A stretch of 64,000 nt of DNA from Sphingomonas crocodyli (GCF_004005865.1 NZ_SACN01000001.1:1860001-1924000); one strand, 5' to 3'; shown: positions 55,048 through 64,000, numbered from the stretch's first letter. Notes: generated by a model from the sequence alone, not told the origin. Numbers and translations are program-made.

Positions 55048-56541
55048 ATGAAGACGATCCCGCATTATTTCGGCACCGGCACGGCTGCCGAGGCTGCCCG
55101 CTTTGGCGATGTATTCGATCCCAACAGCGGATCGATACAGGCGCGGGTCGTCCTGGGGACGGCCGCAGACCTCGACAAGGCGGTCGCGGCGGCCGCGGCG
55201 GCGCAGCCCGCCTGGGCGACGACCAACCCGCAACGGCGCGCGCGCGTGATGTTCCGGTTCAAGGAACTGATCGAAGCGAATATGGAGGAGCTGGCGCGCC
55301 TCCTCTCGTCCGAACACGGCAAGGTGATCGCGGATTCGAAGGGCGACATCCAGCGCGGGCTTGAGGTGATCGAGTTTTGCGCGGGGGCGCCGCACCTGAT
55401 GAAGGGCGAATTCTCGATCGGCGCGGGGCCGGGGATCGACGTCTATTCGATGCGCCAGCCGATCGGCATCGCGGCGGGCATCACCCCGTTCAACTTCCCG
55501 GCGATGATCCCCTTGTGGATGTGCGGCCCGGCGATCGTGACCGGCAACGCCTTCATCCTGAAGCCGTCCGAGCGCGATCCTTCGGTGCCGGTGCGCATCG
55601 CCGAATTGTGGAAGGAAGCGGGGCTGCCCGACGGCATTTTCCAGGTCGTCCACGGCGACAAGGAGATGGTCGACGCGATCCTCGATCATCCGGCGATCGG
55701 CGCGATCAGCTTCGTCGGTTCGTCCGACATCGCGCACTACGTCTATAATCGCGGCGTCGCCGCCGGAAAGCGCGTCCAGGCGATGGGCGGCGCCAAGAAT
55801 CACGGCATCGTCATGCCCGATGCGGATATGGATCAGGTGGTCGCGGATCTGTGCGGCGCGGCCTTCGGTTCGGCGGGCGAACGCTGCATGGCGCTGCCGG
55901 TCGTCGTGCCGGTGGGCGACGACACCGCCGACAAGCTGCGTGCAAAGCTGATCCCCGCGATCGAGGCGCTGCGCGTGGGCGTATCGACCGACAAGGACGC
56001 ACATTATGGCCCGGTCGTGACCGCCGCGCACAAGGCGAAGATCGAAAATTACATCCAGATGGGCGTCGACGAAGGCGCCGAACTCGTCATCGACGGGCGC
56101 GGCTTCAAGCTGCAGGGGCATGAGGACGGCTTCTTCGTCGGCCCGACGCTGTTCGATCGCGTGACGACCGAGATGCGCACCTATCAGGAGGAAATCTTCG
56201 GCCCCGTCCTGCAGATGGTGCGCGCAAAGAATTTCGAAGAGGCGCTCGCGCTGCCCAGCCAGCACCAGTACGGCAACGGCGTCGCGATCTTCACGCGTAA
56301 TGGCCATGCGGCGCGCGAATTCGCGGCGCGGGTGAATGTCGGCATGGTCGGCATCAACGTGCCGATCCCGGTGCCGGTCGCCTATCACAGCTTCGGCGGG
56401 TGGAAGCGTTCGGCGTTCGGCGACGTAAACCAGCACGGCGTAGAGGGCATCCGTTTCTACACGAAGGTGAAGACGGTGACGCAGCGTTGGCCCGATGGCG
56501 GCGCCGGCGATAGCGCGTTCGTGATCCCGACGATGGGGTAA
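55048..56541 (+). CDS. mmsA: Methylmalonate-semialdehyde dehydrogenase family (CoA-acylating)
   Basis: The 497-residue aldehyde dehydrogenase is of the MmsA type, which oxidises methylmalonate semialdehyde or malonate semialdehyde to acyl-CoA. It has the catalytic Cys in GSAGERCMALPV and FNFPAMIP near the cofactor site. The MmsA family uses CoA rather than water. It belongs to the catabolic operon and is directly after the SnoaL gene. The ATG at 55048 is used; upstream in-frame codons fall within the preceding gene. Confidence 0.88.
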   Translation: MKTIPHYFGTGTAAEAARFGDVFDPNSGSIQARVVLGTAADLDKAVAAAAAAQPAWATTNPQRRARVMFRFKELIEANMEELARLLSSEHGKVIADSKGDIQRGLEVIEFCAGAPHLMKGEFSIGAGPGIDVYSMRQPIGIAAGITPFNFPAMIPLWMCGPAIVTGNAFILKPSERDPSVPVRIAELWKEAGLPDGIFQVVHGDKEMVDAILDHPAIGAISFVGSSDIAHYVYNRGVAAGKRVQAMGGAKNHGIVMPDADMDQVVADLCGAAFGSAGERCMALPVVVPVGDDTADKLRAKLIPAIEALRVGVSTDKDAHYGPVVTAAHKAKIENYIQMGVDEGAELVIDGRGFKLQGHEDGFFVGPTLFDRVTTEMRTYQEEIFGPVLQMVRAKNFEEALALPSQHQYGNGVAIFTRNGHAAREFAARVNVGMVGINVPIPVPVAYHSFGGWKRSAFGDVNQHGVEGIRFYTKVKTVTQRWPDGGAGDSAFVIPTMG

Positions 56542-56546
56542 TCTAA

Positions 56547-56673
56547 ATCCTCCCCCGGAGGGGGAGGGGGACCGGCGTAGCCGGTGGAGGGGTATTGGCC
56601 GGCAGCGAACTGCTTGCGGCGAATACCCCTCCGTCAGTCCTACGGACTGCCACCTCCCCCGCCGGGGGAGGAT
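56547..56673. repeat. Family C palindromic repeat, copy 3
   Basis: Inverted ends ATCCTCCCCC, nearly identical to copy 2 at 19201. It sits 5 bp after the mmsA-type stop and 4 bp before the esterase stop at 56678, at a convergent junction. Confidence 0.93.
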
Positions 56674-56677
56674 CTTT

Positions 56678-57595
56678 TCAGGCCGCAGCCTTCTTCAGCG
56701 CATCGGCGATCAGCTTCACGCCGCGCTGCGCGCTCGCAAGCTGCGGGAAGCTCAGGAAGCCGTGGAAGCTGCCGACCATGTTGGTCGCCTCCACCGGCAC
56801 GCCAGCCTGACGCAGCCGCTCGGCATAGCGGATGCCGTCGTCGCGCAGCGGATCGTGATCGGCGGTGATGACCGTCGCGGGCGGCAGGCCCGCCACATCG
56901 TCGACCTTGAGCGGCGACATGAGCGGCGCGGTACGGTCGAAGCCGGGTTCGGCATATTGCTCCCAATACCAGCGGCAGGCTTCGCTCGTCAGGAAGTAGC
57001 CGGTGGCGTTCTCCTCATAGGACGAACCGACGCAGGCCGCGTCGAGCATCGGATAGAGGAGCAACTGGTGCGCGATCTTCGGGCCACCGCGCTCGCGCGC
57101 CAGCAGGGTGATCGCGCCGGTCAGGTTGCCGCCTGCGCTGTCGCCGCCGACCGCCAGGGTCGATCCGTCGATGCCCTTGGGGCTTTCCGACGCCCATTTG
57201 AGGACCGCATAGCAATCCTCCAGTGCGCCGGGGAAGCGAACCTCGGGCGACAGGCGATATTCGATCGAGACGACGATCCAGTCGCTTTCCACCGCGATCC
57301 GGCGGCACAGATCGTCATGCGTGCCGATATTGCCGCCGATGAACCCGCCGCCATGCATGTAGAGCAGGGCCGGGCGGGTCTTCTCACCGCCGTTCGAATA
57401 GAGCCGCACCGGCACGTCTCCGGCGGGGCCGGGCACCGCAAAGTCCTCGACCCGCGCGACCTCGACATTCGAGGGCGGCAGTTTGAAGGCGAGGCCCGCA
57501 TTGCGATAGGCGATCGCGTCCGTATCCTTCTTGGGCGTGGGACGCGCGGCGCTCATCATGTCGACGAGCGCCTGTTCTTCTGCAACGAGCGCCAT
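56678..57595 (-). CDS. Alpha/beta hydrolase, HSL-type esterase/lipase
   Basis: The 305-residue esterase is of the hormone-sensitive-lipase family. Oxyanion HGGGFIGG, nucleophile GDSAGGN, acid DHDPLRDD and histidine GSFHGF are all intact. No signal peptide. It is the last gene of the IclR-SDR-SDR-hydrolase operon, 2 bp after the SDR stop. It probably releases an acid from an ester in the pathway. Confidence 0.9.
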   Translation of the reverse strand: MALVAEEQALVDMMSAARPTPKKDTDAIAYRNAGLAFKLPPSNVEVARVEDFAVPGPAGDVPVRLYSNGGEKTRPALLYMHGGGFIGGNIGTHDDLCRRIAVESDWIVVSIEYRLSPEVRFPGALEDCYAVLKWASESPKGIDGSTLAVGGDSAGGNLTGAITLLARERGGPKIAHQLLLYPMLDAACVGSSYEENATGYFLTSEACRWYWEQYAEPGFDRTAPLMSPLKVDDVAGLPPATVITADHDPLRDDGIRYAERLRQAGVPVEATNMVGSFHGFLSFPQLASAQRGVKLIADALKKAAA

Positions 57596-57597
57596 GA

Positions 57598-58383
57598 TCA
57601 GGCCACCAGCGGCGCGATGCGATCGTTGAACATGCCCTGATAGGTGGTGTCGGGCAGGATGTAGAGTTCGCGCGCCTCGGTCTTGTCCATCGTCAGCTTG
57701 GCAACGAATTCGGGCGGCATGAGGCTGGCGAAGAAATCGTCCGCCGCCTTTTCGCCCTGCGCATCGCGGACGCGGCCGACGGTGGTGGCGACGATGCCGG
57801 TCGCGACGCGCGGCGGAGCGAGCATCGAGGCGCGGACTGGCGAGTTCTGCGCGGTCAGCTCCATGTTGAGCGTTTCGGCCAGCGCCCACACGCCATGCTT
57901 GCTGGCGGCATAAGCGGCGATTTCGGGGGCGACGACGAAGCTCGCCTGCGATCCGGTGGCGACGAACTGTGCCGGCTCGCCACGGTCCATCATCCGACCG
58001 ACGAAGCTGTGGAGCATGTGGACGACGCCGTAGAGGTTGACGTCGATCGTGAACTTGAACTTTTCGAGATCGAGCCGGGGTGTCTCCTGATAGCGGATGA
58101 TGCCGGCATTGGCATAAACCGCCGCGATCGACGGGAAGGCATCGAAGCAGGCCTTGGCGAATTCCTCGACCGCTTCGGCCGAGCGCACGTCGACGACCTG
58201 CGAGACGACCTTGGCCTGCCGCTGGCGCAGCGCCTCGGCGGTTTCCTCAAGGCCCTCGGCGTTGATGTCGGCGATTGCGACCGCCATGCCGCGGCTCACC
58301 GCCTCATGCGCAAGCGCGCGGCCGATGCCCGATCCGGCACCGGTGATGACCGCCGCGCGGCCGTGAAATTCCAGCTTTTCCAT
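57598..58383 (-). CDS. Short-chain dehydrogenase/reductase (SDR)
   Basis: The 261-residue Rossmann dehydrogenase has the cofactor motif VITGAGSGIGRAL and the catalytic YAASKHG with upstream Ser. It has a strong GGAGGGG box before the ATG. It is second of two SDRs in the operon, and the neighbours suggest alcohol or ketone conversion in the catabolic route. Confidence 0.9.
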   Translation of the reverse strand: MEKLEFHGRAAVITGAGSGIGRALAHEAVSRGMAVAIADINAEGLEETAEALRQRQAKVVSQVVDVRSAEAVEEFAKACFDAFPSIAAVYANAGIIRYQETPRLDLEKFKFTIDVNLYGVVHMLHSFVGRMMDRGEPAQFVATGSQASFVVAPEIAAYAASKHGVWALAETLNMELTAQNSPVRASMLAPPRVATGIVATTVGRVRDAQGEKAADDFFASLMPPEFVAKLTMDKTEARELYILPDTTYQGMFNDRIAPLVA

Positions 58384-58401
58384 GATCCCCTCCGTCTGTT
58401 T

Positions 58402-59154
58402 TCAGTTGATCGAGAAACCGCCGTCGACCGGCAGGGCGACGCCGTAAACGAACTTCGATTTGGGCGATGACAGCCACAACACCGCCTCGGCGATGTCGGC
58501 AGGCTCGCCCATCTGGCCCGTCACCGGGCTGAGCTTCTTGAGGCCGGCTTCGGTTATCGGCCGGCCCTCGATCGTCGTCATGCCGGTCTGGATCAGGCCG
58601 GGGCAGACGATGTTGATGCGGACACCCTGTGGGCCGTACATCATCGCGGCCGCCTTGCTGAATCCGACCACGCCATGCTTGGCGGCGGTATAATCGAGCG
58701 TGCCGACATTGCCGGAAATGCCGGCAATCGACGCGGTGTTGACGATCGTGCCGCCGCCATTGCCAACCATGTGCGCGATCTGGTGCTTCATGCCCCAGAT
58801 CACCGCCTCGAGATTGATCGAGAGCGTGCGGTGGATCCCGTCGGCATCCCACAGCCGATCGCCAAAGCTGCCCGCGACCCCGGCATTGTTGAAAGCGTGG
58901 TGAAGTCCGCCCAATCCTTCGATCGTCTTGGCAACGACCATTTCGCACGCTTCGGGCGTGGAGAGATCGGCCGGGATCGCGATGCCGTCGCCACCCTTTT
59001 GGCGGATGAAGCCGAGCGTCTCGTCGAGCGCGTCGGGATTGATATCGGCGCAGGCGACGCGGGCGCCTGCGCGCGCGAAAAACAGGGCTGTTTCGCGGCC
59101 GATGCCGCTGCCCGCACCTGTCACCAGTGCGATCTTGCCGCTGAAATCGCTCAT
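58402..59154 (-). CDS. Short-chain dehydrogenase/reductase (SDR)
   Basis: The 250-residue SDR has VTGAGSGIGRET, NNAGVAGSF and YTAAKHG, and the C-terminal PVDGGF of classical SDRs. It overlaps the IclR gene stop by ATGA. Sequence differences to the other SDR are large, so they are not a recent duplication. Confidence 0.9.
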   Translation of the reverse strand: MSDFSGKIALVTGAGSGIGRETALFFARAGARVACADINPDALDETLGFIRQKGGDGIAIPADLSTPEACEMVVAKTIEGLGGLHHAFNNAGVAGSFGDRLWDADGIHRTLSINLEAVIWGMKHQIAHMVGNGGGTIVNTASIAGISGNVGTLDYTAAKHGVVGFSKAAAMMYGPQGVRINIVCPGLIQTGMTTIEGRPITEAGLKKLSPVTGQMGEPADIAEAVLWLSSPKSKFVYGVALPVDGGFSIN

Positions 59155-60068
59155 CGTTGCCGGATCCTCCGTTCGGGCATGACGCCGGGGATACGGACGT
59201 CGTTTTCGCGCATCACGGCGGCGCAGGCGTCGGTGACCTGTCGGGCGAGGCTTTCGACCACCGCCCCGCTGATCGCCGCGCGGTGGCCGCCCAGCGACAG
59301 CGCGTAGATCGCCTGGCCGTGCGCATCGAAGATCGGCGCCGAGATGGCCGACAGATCGTAGGACAGGTCAGGATCGATTTCGTGGATCTGATAGGAGCCG
59401 CCGCCATAGAGATCGGCGATCAGCGCATCGACCTGACGCGGCTCCAGCGCGCTTTCGCGACCCGCCAGCGCGAAGGCGGTGCCCAGCGCCTGCTGCGGCG
59501 GAGATTTGGCGACGACGATATAGCCGCGCTCGCGCACCGCCTGCAGCGAGGCGCGATCCTGCGCGTCGAGTTCGGGGCTGTCGGTTCCGCGGCGGCCGAG
59601 CCACTGGGCGATATCCTCCTCGCTCATCCACGCGCAGAAGGTGCCGCCAAGGGGCGGGCGCAGCGGCACGCGTTCGCCCACGCGCATGCTGAACTGCGGC
59701 GTGCGGCTGCTGGCGAAGCGGGCGAGGCAGATGATGTCCTCTCCGGCGCGGCCGGTGAGCACCACTTCCTGCCCGGTCGCCTCGGTCAGCGCCTCGGCGG
59801 CGGCGCGCGAAGAGGTGAGGAGCGGATCGTGCTGCGCCATTGCCTCGCCGATCGCGAACAGGGCCGGGGCCAGGCGATAGGTCTTGTGGGTCGGGTGGCG
59901 GGTCAGGTGGCCATGTTGTACGAGGACCGCGAGGATCGCGTGCATCGATGCGATATTGGTGCCGGTCTGCTGCACCAGTTCGGACATGGTGAAGGCTTGC
60001 TTGGGCGATGCCGCCATCAAATCGATGATTTCGAGCGCGCGGGCGGCGGAGAGAGCGGGACGAGCCAT
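59151..60068 (-). CDS. IclR family transcriptional regulator
   Basis: The 305-residue protein has an N-terminal winged helix (ALEIIDLMAASPKQAFTMSELVQQTGTNIASMHAILAVLVQHGHL) and an IclR effector domain. It heads the SDR-SDR-esterase operon, and the acyl-CoA ligase gene diverges from it at 60265. IclR regulators commonly control aromatic-acid degradation. I start at the ATG 60068; the open frame extends upstream without similarity. Confidence 0.91.
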   Translation of the reverse strand: MARPALSAARALEIIDLMAASPKQAFTMSELVQQTGTNIASMHAILAVLVQHGHLTRHPTHKTYRLAPALFAIGEAMAQHDPLLTSSRAAAEALTEATGQEVVLTGRAGEDIICLARFASSRTPQFSMRVGERVPLRPPLGGTFCAWMSEEDIAQWLGRRGTDSPELDAQDRASLQAVRERGYIVVAKSPPQQALGTAFALAGRESALEPRQVDALIADLYGGGSYQIHEIDPDLSYDLSAISAPIFDAHGQAIYALSLGGHRAAISGAVVESLARQVTDACAAVMRENDVRIPGVMPERRIRQR

Positions 60069-60264
60069 AGGCGTTTCTTCGCACGGCTGAAGCTCAGTCG
60101 CAATGTAGATATTCGCATCGATATTGCAATATAGGCGGCTTGCCAGCCTTGGCTTCTGGCAGATATGCAGGACCGAATTGCAACGGCCTCCCGTCATTAT
60201 CGCGGGGGTGCGGTGGACAAGTCAGCCTGATCGCGCAACGGCTCGGGCGACAGGAGAGGTGTAG

Positions 60265-61740
60265 ATGGCGACGACGATAGCCGAGGTGATCGCCGATCAG
60301 CTCAGCCGCGACCCGGAAGAGGGCGCGATCCAGTTTCATGGCAAATGGTATAGCCGCGGATGGCTGAAGGCCTTCGTCGACAAGATCGATGCCGCGCTGG
60401 CGGCGGCGGGCGTGCCCGAAGATGCGCCGATCGGCTTCGCCCCGCATAATCGCCCGCCCTTCGCGGCGGCTTTGGTGGCGCTGTTTTCGCGGCAGCGGCC
60501 GATCGTGATGATCTACGCCTATCAGTCGCCCGAGGCGATCGCGAACAAGCTGCGTGAGCTGAAACTGCCTGCCGTCATCGCGGGGATCGAGCAGTGGACC
60601 GATCCGACGCTGAGCGCGGCGCGCGATCTGGGCAGCGCGGCGATCGCGCTGTCGGACGATGGGGCTGAGGTCGAACTGCTCGAAAGCTGGAAAGCTGTGC
60701 CGGGCGTCGAACAGCGCAAGGCCGATGGCATTCCGGGCGTCGCGCTGCTGACCAGCGGCACGACCGGCCCGCCCAAGCATTTCGAGATCAGCTACGAAAA
60801 GCTGCTCAAGCGGATGGTGATCGCAACCGAGTTCGGCGCCACCGAGCGCAACCCGCTTTTCTCCTTTTTCCCGCTCGGCAACATTTCGGGCATCTACATC
60901 ATCGTGCCTGCCATCGCGTCCGGCCAGCCGATCATCATGGTCGACAAGTTCAACGTCGCCGACTGGGTGGCGTTCGTGAAGCAGTATAAGCCCGAATTCC
61001 TGGGCGTGCCGCCCGCGGCCTTCCGTATGATCCTCGACGCCGATGTCGATTATGAGGACATCAAGAGCCTCAAGCTGCTCAATACGGGCGCGGCGACGCT
61101 CGATCCGGCGCTGCGGCGCGAGTTCGAGGCGAAATATCCGATCTGCGTGACGCAGAGCTATGGCGCGACCGAGTTTGGCGGGATCGTGACGATCACGACG
61201 CCCGATCACGTCAAGGAGTTCGGGAACAGCAAGGCGGACTCGGTCGGCCGCGCTTGTCCGGGCGTGAAGCTGCGCGTCGTCGATGTCGATACGGGCGCGG
61301 ATCTGCCGGCGGGGCAGGAGGGGCGCCTGCTCGTCTTCGCGCCGGGGATGAGCGAGGATTATATCGAGACGACCGATCTGGTGATGCTCGACGCCGACGG
61401 CTTCCTTTATCATCGCGGCCGCCTTGACGGCGCGATCATGCGCGGCGGGTTCAAGATCGTGCCCGAACAGGTGATGGAAGCGCTCAACCGCCATCCGCAG
61501 GTCGCGGCGTCGGCGGTGGTCGGCATGGCCGAGCCCCGCCTTGGCGCCGTCCCGGTAGCACTCATCCAGCCGCGCGACATGGCGGATGCGCCCGATGCGG
61601 CCTCGCTCGACGCGCATGTCCGCTCGCTGCTGCCCAAGACGATGATCCCGACCGACTATCGCATGGTCGAGGCGCTGCCCCGCACCCCGTCGCTCAAGAT
61701 CGACATGGGCGCGGCGAAGCGGATGTTCGAGGCGGCCTAA
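60265..61740 (+). CDS. Acyl-CoA synthetase / AMP-dependent ligase
   Basis: The 491-residue adenylate-forming enzyme has the P-loop LLTSGTTGPPKHFEI near residue 162, then YGATEFGG and the domain-hinge/lysine region GRLDGAIMRGGFKI, with the final catalytic K in RTPSLKID. It probably activates an acid intermediate of the pathway with CoA. It is divergent from the IclR gene, with 196 bp between starts. Confidence 0.89.
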   Translation: MATTIAEVIADQLSRDPEEGAIQFHGKWYSRGWLKAFVDKIDAALAAAGVPEDAPIGFAPHNRPPFAAALVALFSRQRPIVMIYAYQSPEAIANKLRELKLPAVIAGIEQWTDPTLSAARDLGSAAIALSDDGAEVELLESWKAVPGVEQRKADGIPGVALLTSGTTGPPKHFEISYEKLLKRMVIATEFGATERNPLFSFFPLGNISGIYIIVPAIASGQPIIMVDKFNVADWVAFVKQYKPEFLGVPPAAFRMILDADVDYEDIKSLKLLNTGAATLDPALRREFEAKYPICVTQSYGATEFGGIVTITTPDHVKEFGNSKADSVGRACPGVKLRVVDVDTGADLPAGQEGRLLVFAPGMSEDYIETTDLVMLDADGFLYHRGRLDGAIMRGGFKIVPEQVMEALNRHPQVAASAVVGMAEPRLGAVPVALIQPRDMADAPDAASLDAHVRSLLPKTMIPTDYRMVEALPRTPSLKIDMGAAKRMFEAA

Positions 61741-61749
61741 GCTCCTTTA

Positions 61750-61873
61750 ATCCTCCCCGGAATGGGGAGGGGGACCGGCGAAGCCGGTGGAGGGGGCAAG
61801 AGGCTGGGCGCATCGCCTGTGGCCAGCCCCCTCCGTCGCGCTACGCGCGCCACCTCCCCGTGTCGGGGAGGAT
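61750..61873. repeat. Family C palindromic repeat, copy 4
   Basis: Inverted ends ATCCTCCCC, with an inner ACCGGCGAAGCCGGTGG hairpin. It lies 9 bp after the acyl-CoA synthetase stop and 8 bp before the LysR stop at 61882. Confidence 0.92.
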
Positions 61874-61881
61874 CTTAGAAG

Positions 61882-62814
61882 TCAGGCCGCCGCCGCGACC
61901 TCGTGTCCCGCCAGCAACGGCCGGCTGACCTGCATCAGCCGGTCGAGGAAGGACAGGACCGCGCGGATGCGCGAGACGCCCTGCTGGTCGGTGCGGTACA
62001 TCACCCAATAGGTGCGATCGATCGTCACGTCGGGCAGGAGCGGGATCAGCCGATCATCTGACGCGGCCATGAAGCGGTGCATCAGGCCGATGCCGACCCC
62101 GCTCGTCACCGCCTCATGCTGTGCGACGATCGAACTGCTGCTGAACGCGATCTGCGCGTCGTCGACCAGCTGGCGCAGATAGCGGAACTCGTTCGATTGC
62201 AGCAGATCGTCGATATACCAGACAAACTGGTGCTTCTGCAGATCCTCGACGCAGGTCGGCGTGCCGTGCTTCGCGATATAATCGCGCGAGGCGTAGAGCG
62301 AGAGGCGATAGTCGGCGAGCTTGCGGACCTTCAGCCGACCATGTTCGGGGCGATGGAGCGAGACCATCAGATCGGCCTCGCGCTTCGACAGACTCACCGG
62401 CTGCGCGCTGGGGATGAGTTCGAGCTGCACGTCGGGATAGCTTTCGTGCAGCAGATGGATGTGCCGCGCGACCAGGAAGGAGCCGAAGGCTTCGGGGGTG
62501 GCGATGCGGACGACGCCCGAGGGATGCTGCGCATCGCCATCGAACGCCTCGGCCGCGCCCAGCAGCTGCGATTCGACCCGCTCGGCATGTTCCATCAGCA
62601 GCATGCCGGGCGACGTGAGCGAGACGCCGCCGGTCGACCGGAAGAGGAGGCGGGTGTTGAGCGTCTCCTCCAACCGGTCGATGCGGCGCGCGACCGTGGA
62701 CTGGTTACAGCGCAGCGTCATCGCCCCGCCACTCAGCCGCCCCGCGCGCGCGACGGCGAGGAAATATCGCAGATCGTCCCAATTGATCTGATCCAGACTG
62801 ATTTTTCCCGCCAT
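61882..62814 (-). CDS. LysR family transcriptional regulator
   Basis: The 310-residue LysR-type regulator has a helix-turn-helix (ISLDQINWDDLRYFLAVARAGRLSGGAMTLRCNQSTVARRIDRLEETLNTRLL) and an effector domain. It diverges from the enoyl-CoA hydratase gene at 62972 (158 bp), which is its probable target. It is the second regulator of the island beside the IclR gene. Confidence 0.91.
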   Translation of the reverse strand: MAGKISLDQINWDDLRYFLAVARAGRLSGGAMTLRCNQSTVARRIDRLEETLNTRLLFRSTGGVSLTSPGMLLMEHAERVESQLLGAAEAFDGDAQHPSGVVRIATPEAFGSFLVARHIHLLHESYPDVQLELIPSAQPVSLSKREADLMVSLHRPEHGRLKVRKLADYRLSLYASRDYIAKHGTPTCVEDLQKHQFVWYIDDLLQSNEFRYLRQLVDDAQIAFSSSSIVAQHEAVTSGVGIGLMHRFMAASDDRLIPLLPDVTIDRTYWVMYRTDQQGVSRIRAVLSFLDRLMQVSRPLLAGHEVAAAA

Positions 62815-62971
62815 GTCCTCGCCTCTTATACTGTAAGCCTATCCACATACACGCTTTGGTGATCCGGATCGACAGATTTTTGCATGGCCATCTTGCATCC
62901 TTGTCGCTTCGAACGACAGAAGTTGGCGGCTAGCGAGGCCGTAGGGCCGATCGGGCCGCGGGAGAGAGTAA

Positions 62972-63763
62972 ATGACGCAGGCGCTCATCATCGATCAGGT
63001 CGGGGGCATCGTCCGCGCCACGCTCAACCGCCCGGAAAAGCTCAACGCGCTCAACATGGAGATTTTCGACGGGCTGACGAAGGCGGTCCGCGACTATGCC
63101 GAGCGCGACGATCAGCGCGTTTTCCTGATCCGCTCCACCGGCCGCTATTTCTGCGCGGGCGCCGATCTGGTCGGGGGCACGCAGGTGCCCGAGGGCAAAA
63201 GCTCGACCAAGGTGCGCCACTGGTATCGCAAGTCGATGGGGCCGGGGATGCAGACGCTCTACAATGAGATGGAGTCGATCGAGAAACCCTTCGTCGTCGC
63301 GCATCATGCGCCGTGCGTGGGTGGTGGCCTCGAAATGTCGCTGTCGTGCGACTTCCGCCTCGCGGCCAAGAGCGCACGTTATATGTTCCCCGAGGCGAAG
63401 CTGGGTTCGATCCCGGCGTCGGGTGGCGTCAGCCGCTTCACCCGCCTTGTCGGCCCGCACTGGGCGAAGTGGATCATCATGGCCGATCAGCCGATCGATG
63501 CCGATCGCGCGCTGATGATCGGGCTGGTCCACGACGTCTATCCCGACGACGAGTTTGAGGATCGGGTGATGGCGTTCTGCGAAAGCCTGGCCGACAAGCC
63601 GCCGGAGATGACCGCGATGGCGAAGGTGACGATCGACCTGTGCGCCGATGCGACGCCGGGCCGCGCGCACGCGATCGAAATGCTCGGCCAGTCGATCCTG
63701 CAGGTCGGCGACGAGCAGGCCGAGATGTTCGCGAAGATGCAGGCGAAGCTGGCGAAGCGGTAA
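62972..63763 (+). CDS. Enoyl-CoA hydratase/isomerase family
   Basis: The 263-residue crotonase-fold enzyme has the oxyanion motif CVGGGLEMSLSCDFRLAA and both catalytic glutamates (E121 in GGLEM, E141 in PEAKLG), so hydratase activity is likely. It probably works in beta-oxidation of the acyl-CoA made by the ligase at 60265. GGAGAGAG precedes the ATG. Confidence 0.9.
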   Translation: MTQALIIDQVGGIVRATLNRPEKLNALNMEIFDGLTKAVRDYAERDDQRVFLIRSTGRYFCAGADLVGGTQVPEGKSSTKVRHWYRKSMGPGMQTLYNEMESIEKPFVVAHHAPCVGGGLEMSLSCDFRLAAKSARYMFPEAKLGSIPASGGVSRFTRLVGPHWAKWIIMADQPIDADRALMIGLVHDVYPDDEFEDRVMAFCESLADKPPEMTAMAKVTIDLCADATPGRAHAIEMLGQSILQVGDEQAEMFAKMQAKLAKR

Positions 63764-63767
63764 CACC

Positions 63768-63850
63768 CGTCATCCCGGCGGAGGCCGGGATCTCAGGCGT
63801 CTCTAGCGGTTCTCCAATCTCCTGAGATCCCGGCCTCCGCCGGGATGACG
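63768..63850. repeat. Family A palindromic repeat, copy 4
   Basis: Arms 63768-63797 and 63821-63850 are perfect 30-nt reverse complements, identical in core to the copies at 12911 and 39767. It sits between the hydratase stop (4 bp) and the peptidase stop (1 bp). Confidence 0.96.
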
Positions 63851-63851
63851 A

Positions 63852-64000
63852 TCATTCCTTGGACGGCGTGACCGGCCCGTACTCCGTCGTATCGTTCGCG
63901 GTGATCGCGAGCAGGGTCGTCCACGCGGCGACATTCTGGCGAAGCTGTTCGGGATCGATCTTGTCGAGCGTGTCGTCCGCCGTGTGGTGCAGATCGAAAT
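63852..64000 (-). CDS. M28 family peptidase, C-terminal fragment
   Basis: Only the last ~49 residues are in the window. The segment DLHHTADDTLDKIDPEQL is the conserved C-terminal zinc-ligand region (the His-Thr-x-x-Asp) of M28 aminopeptidases such as those with the BcrA/Ywad fold. It is cut by the window edge; the stop touches the family A repeat. Confidence 0.75.
   Translation of the reverse strand, partial: FDLHHTADDTLDKIDPEQLRQNVAAWTTLLAITANDTTEYGPVTPSKE

Noticed and set aside
54925..56436. A 503-codon open frame antisense to the MmsA-type gene
   Set aside because: Shadow of a clear aldehyde dehydrogenase; no domain signal.

Overview
This is a GC-rich bacterial chromosome segment, almost certainly from an alphaproteobacterium of the order Sphingomonadales. 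The reasons are the conserved block rpmF-plsX-fabH-ihfA-merR, a class I (archaeal-type) lysyl-tRNA synthetase, paired RcnB-type periplasmic proteins, DUF4169, and many dispersed palindromic repeats of the kind common in sphingomonad genomes. I infer the taxon from gene content and style; no rRNA or marker search was possible.

Layout. 1-1209: era (cut by the window edge) and rnc overlap by ATGA, followed by a DUF4169 gene. 1225-6839: flagellar genes on the minus strand, in two transcription groups: fliP-fliQ-fliR-flhB (export apparatus) and fliD-fliS (filament cap and flagellin chaperone). The second group has a well-formed sigma-28 promoter. 6978-19772: mixed housekeeping genes (plsY-dprA, an M20 peptidase, a DEAD-box helicase, a GIY-YIG endonuclease, msrA, an aminotransferase, nitronate monooxygenase, ClC, a fused pabB/pabC, an MBL-fold hydrolase, MAPEG). 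19970-23138: the lipid/nucleoid block rpmF-plsX-fabH-ihfA-merR. 23142-33047: a SixA-like phosphatase, a DinG-like helicase, lysS, an alpha/beta hydrolase, LysR plus acetyl-CoA hydrolase, a secreted protein of unknown function, DUF1737 and DUF885. 34987-44415: two RcnB-like proteins, an orphan 2Fe-2S oxidoreductase subunit, rpsU, an FKBP, a nucleoside hydrolase-like protein, an ABC exporter pair and rnd. 44513-50640: aspS, ppk2, HU, tRNA-Val(CAC), an APH-like kinase, a small membrane protein and a large FAD protein. 50796-63763: a catabolic island with a Rieske oxygenase, E1 alpha/beta plus a free-standing lipoyl domain, an NTF2-like protein, an MmsA-type dehydrogenase, an HSL-type esterase, two SDRs, IclR, an acyl-CoA ligase, LysR and an enoyl-CoA hydratase. 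It ends in the tail of an M28 peptidase.

How the parts fit. The window is mostly core genome with one accessory catabolic block. Its most distinctive layer is the repeats: at least five families of inverted-repeat elements, nearly all lying within a few bases of stop codons and some splitting operons (fliP/fliQ, the ABC ATPase/permease pair). One element is special. At 11689-12102, two REP-like hairpin arms in inverted orientation enclose a small GIY-YIG endonuclease gene. Its arms share their core with three short gene-less elements in the window that are made of inverted 29-30 nt arms. This looks like an autonomous/non-autonomous pair analogous to REP/RAYT but with a GIY-YIG nuclease, and it is my best candidate for an undescribed system. 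The second candidate is the E1 plus lone lipoyl-domain arrangement in the catabolic island, which lacks any E2 acyltransferase or E3.
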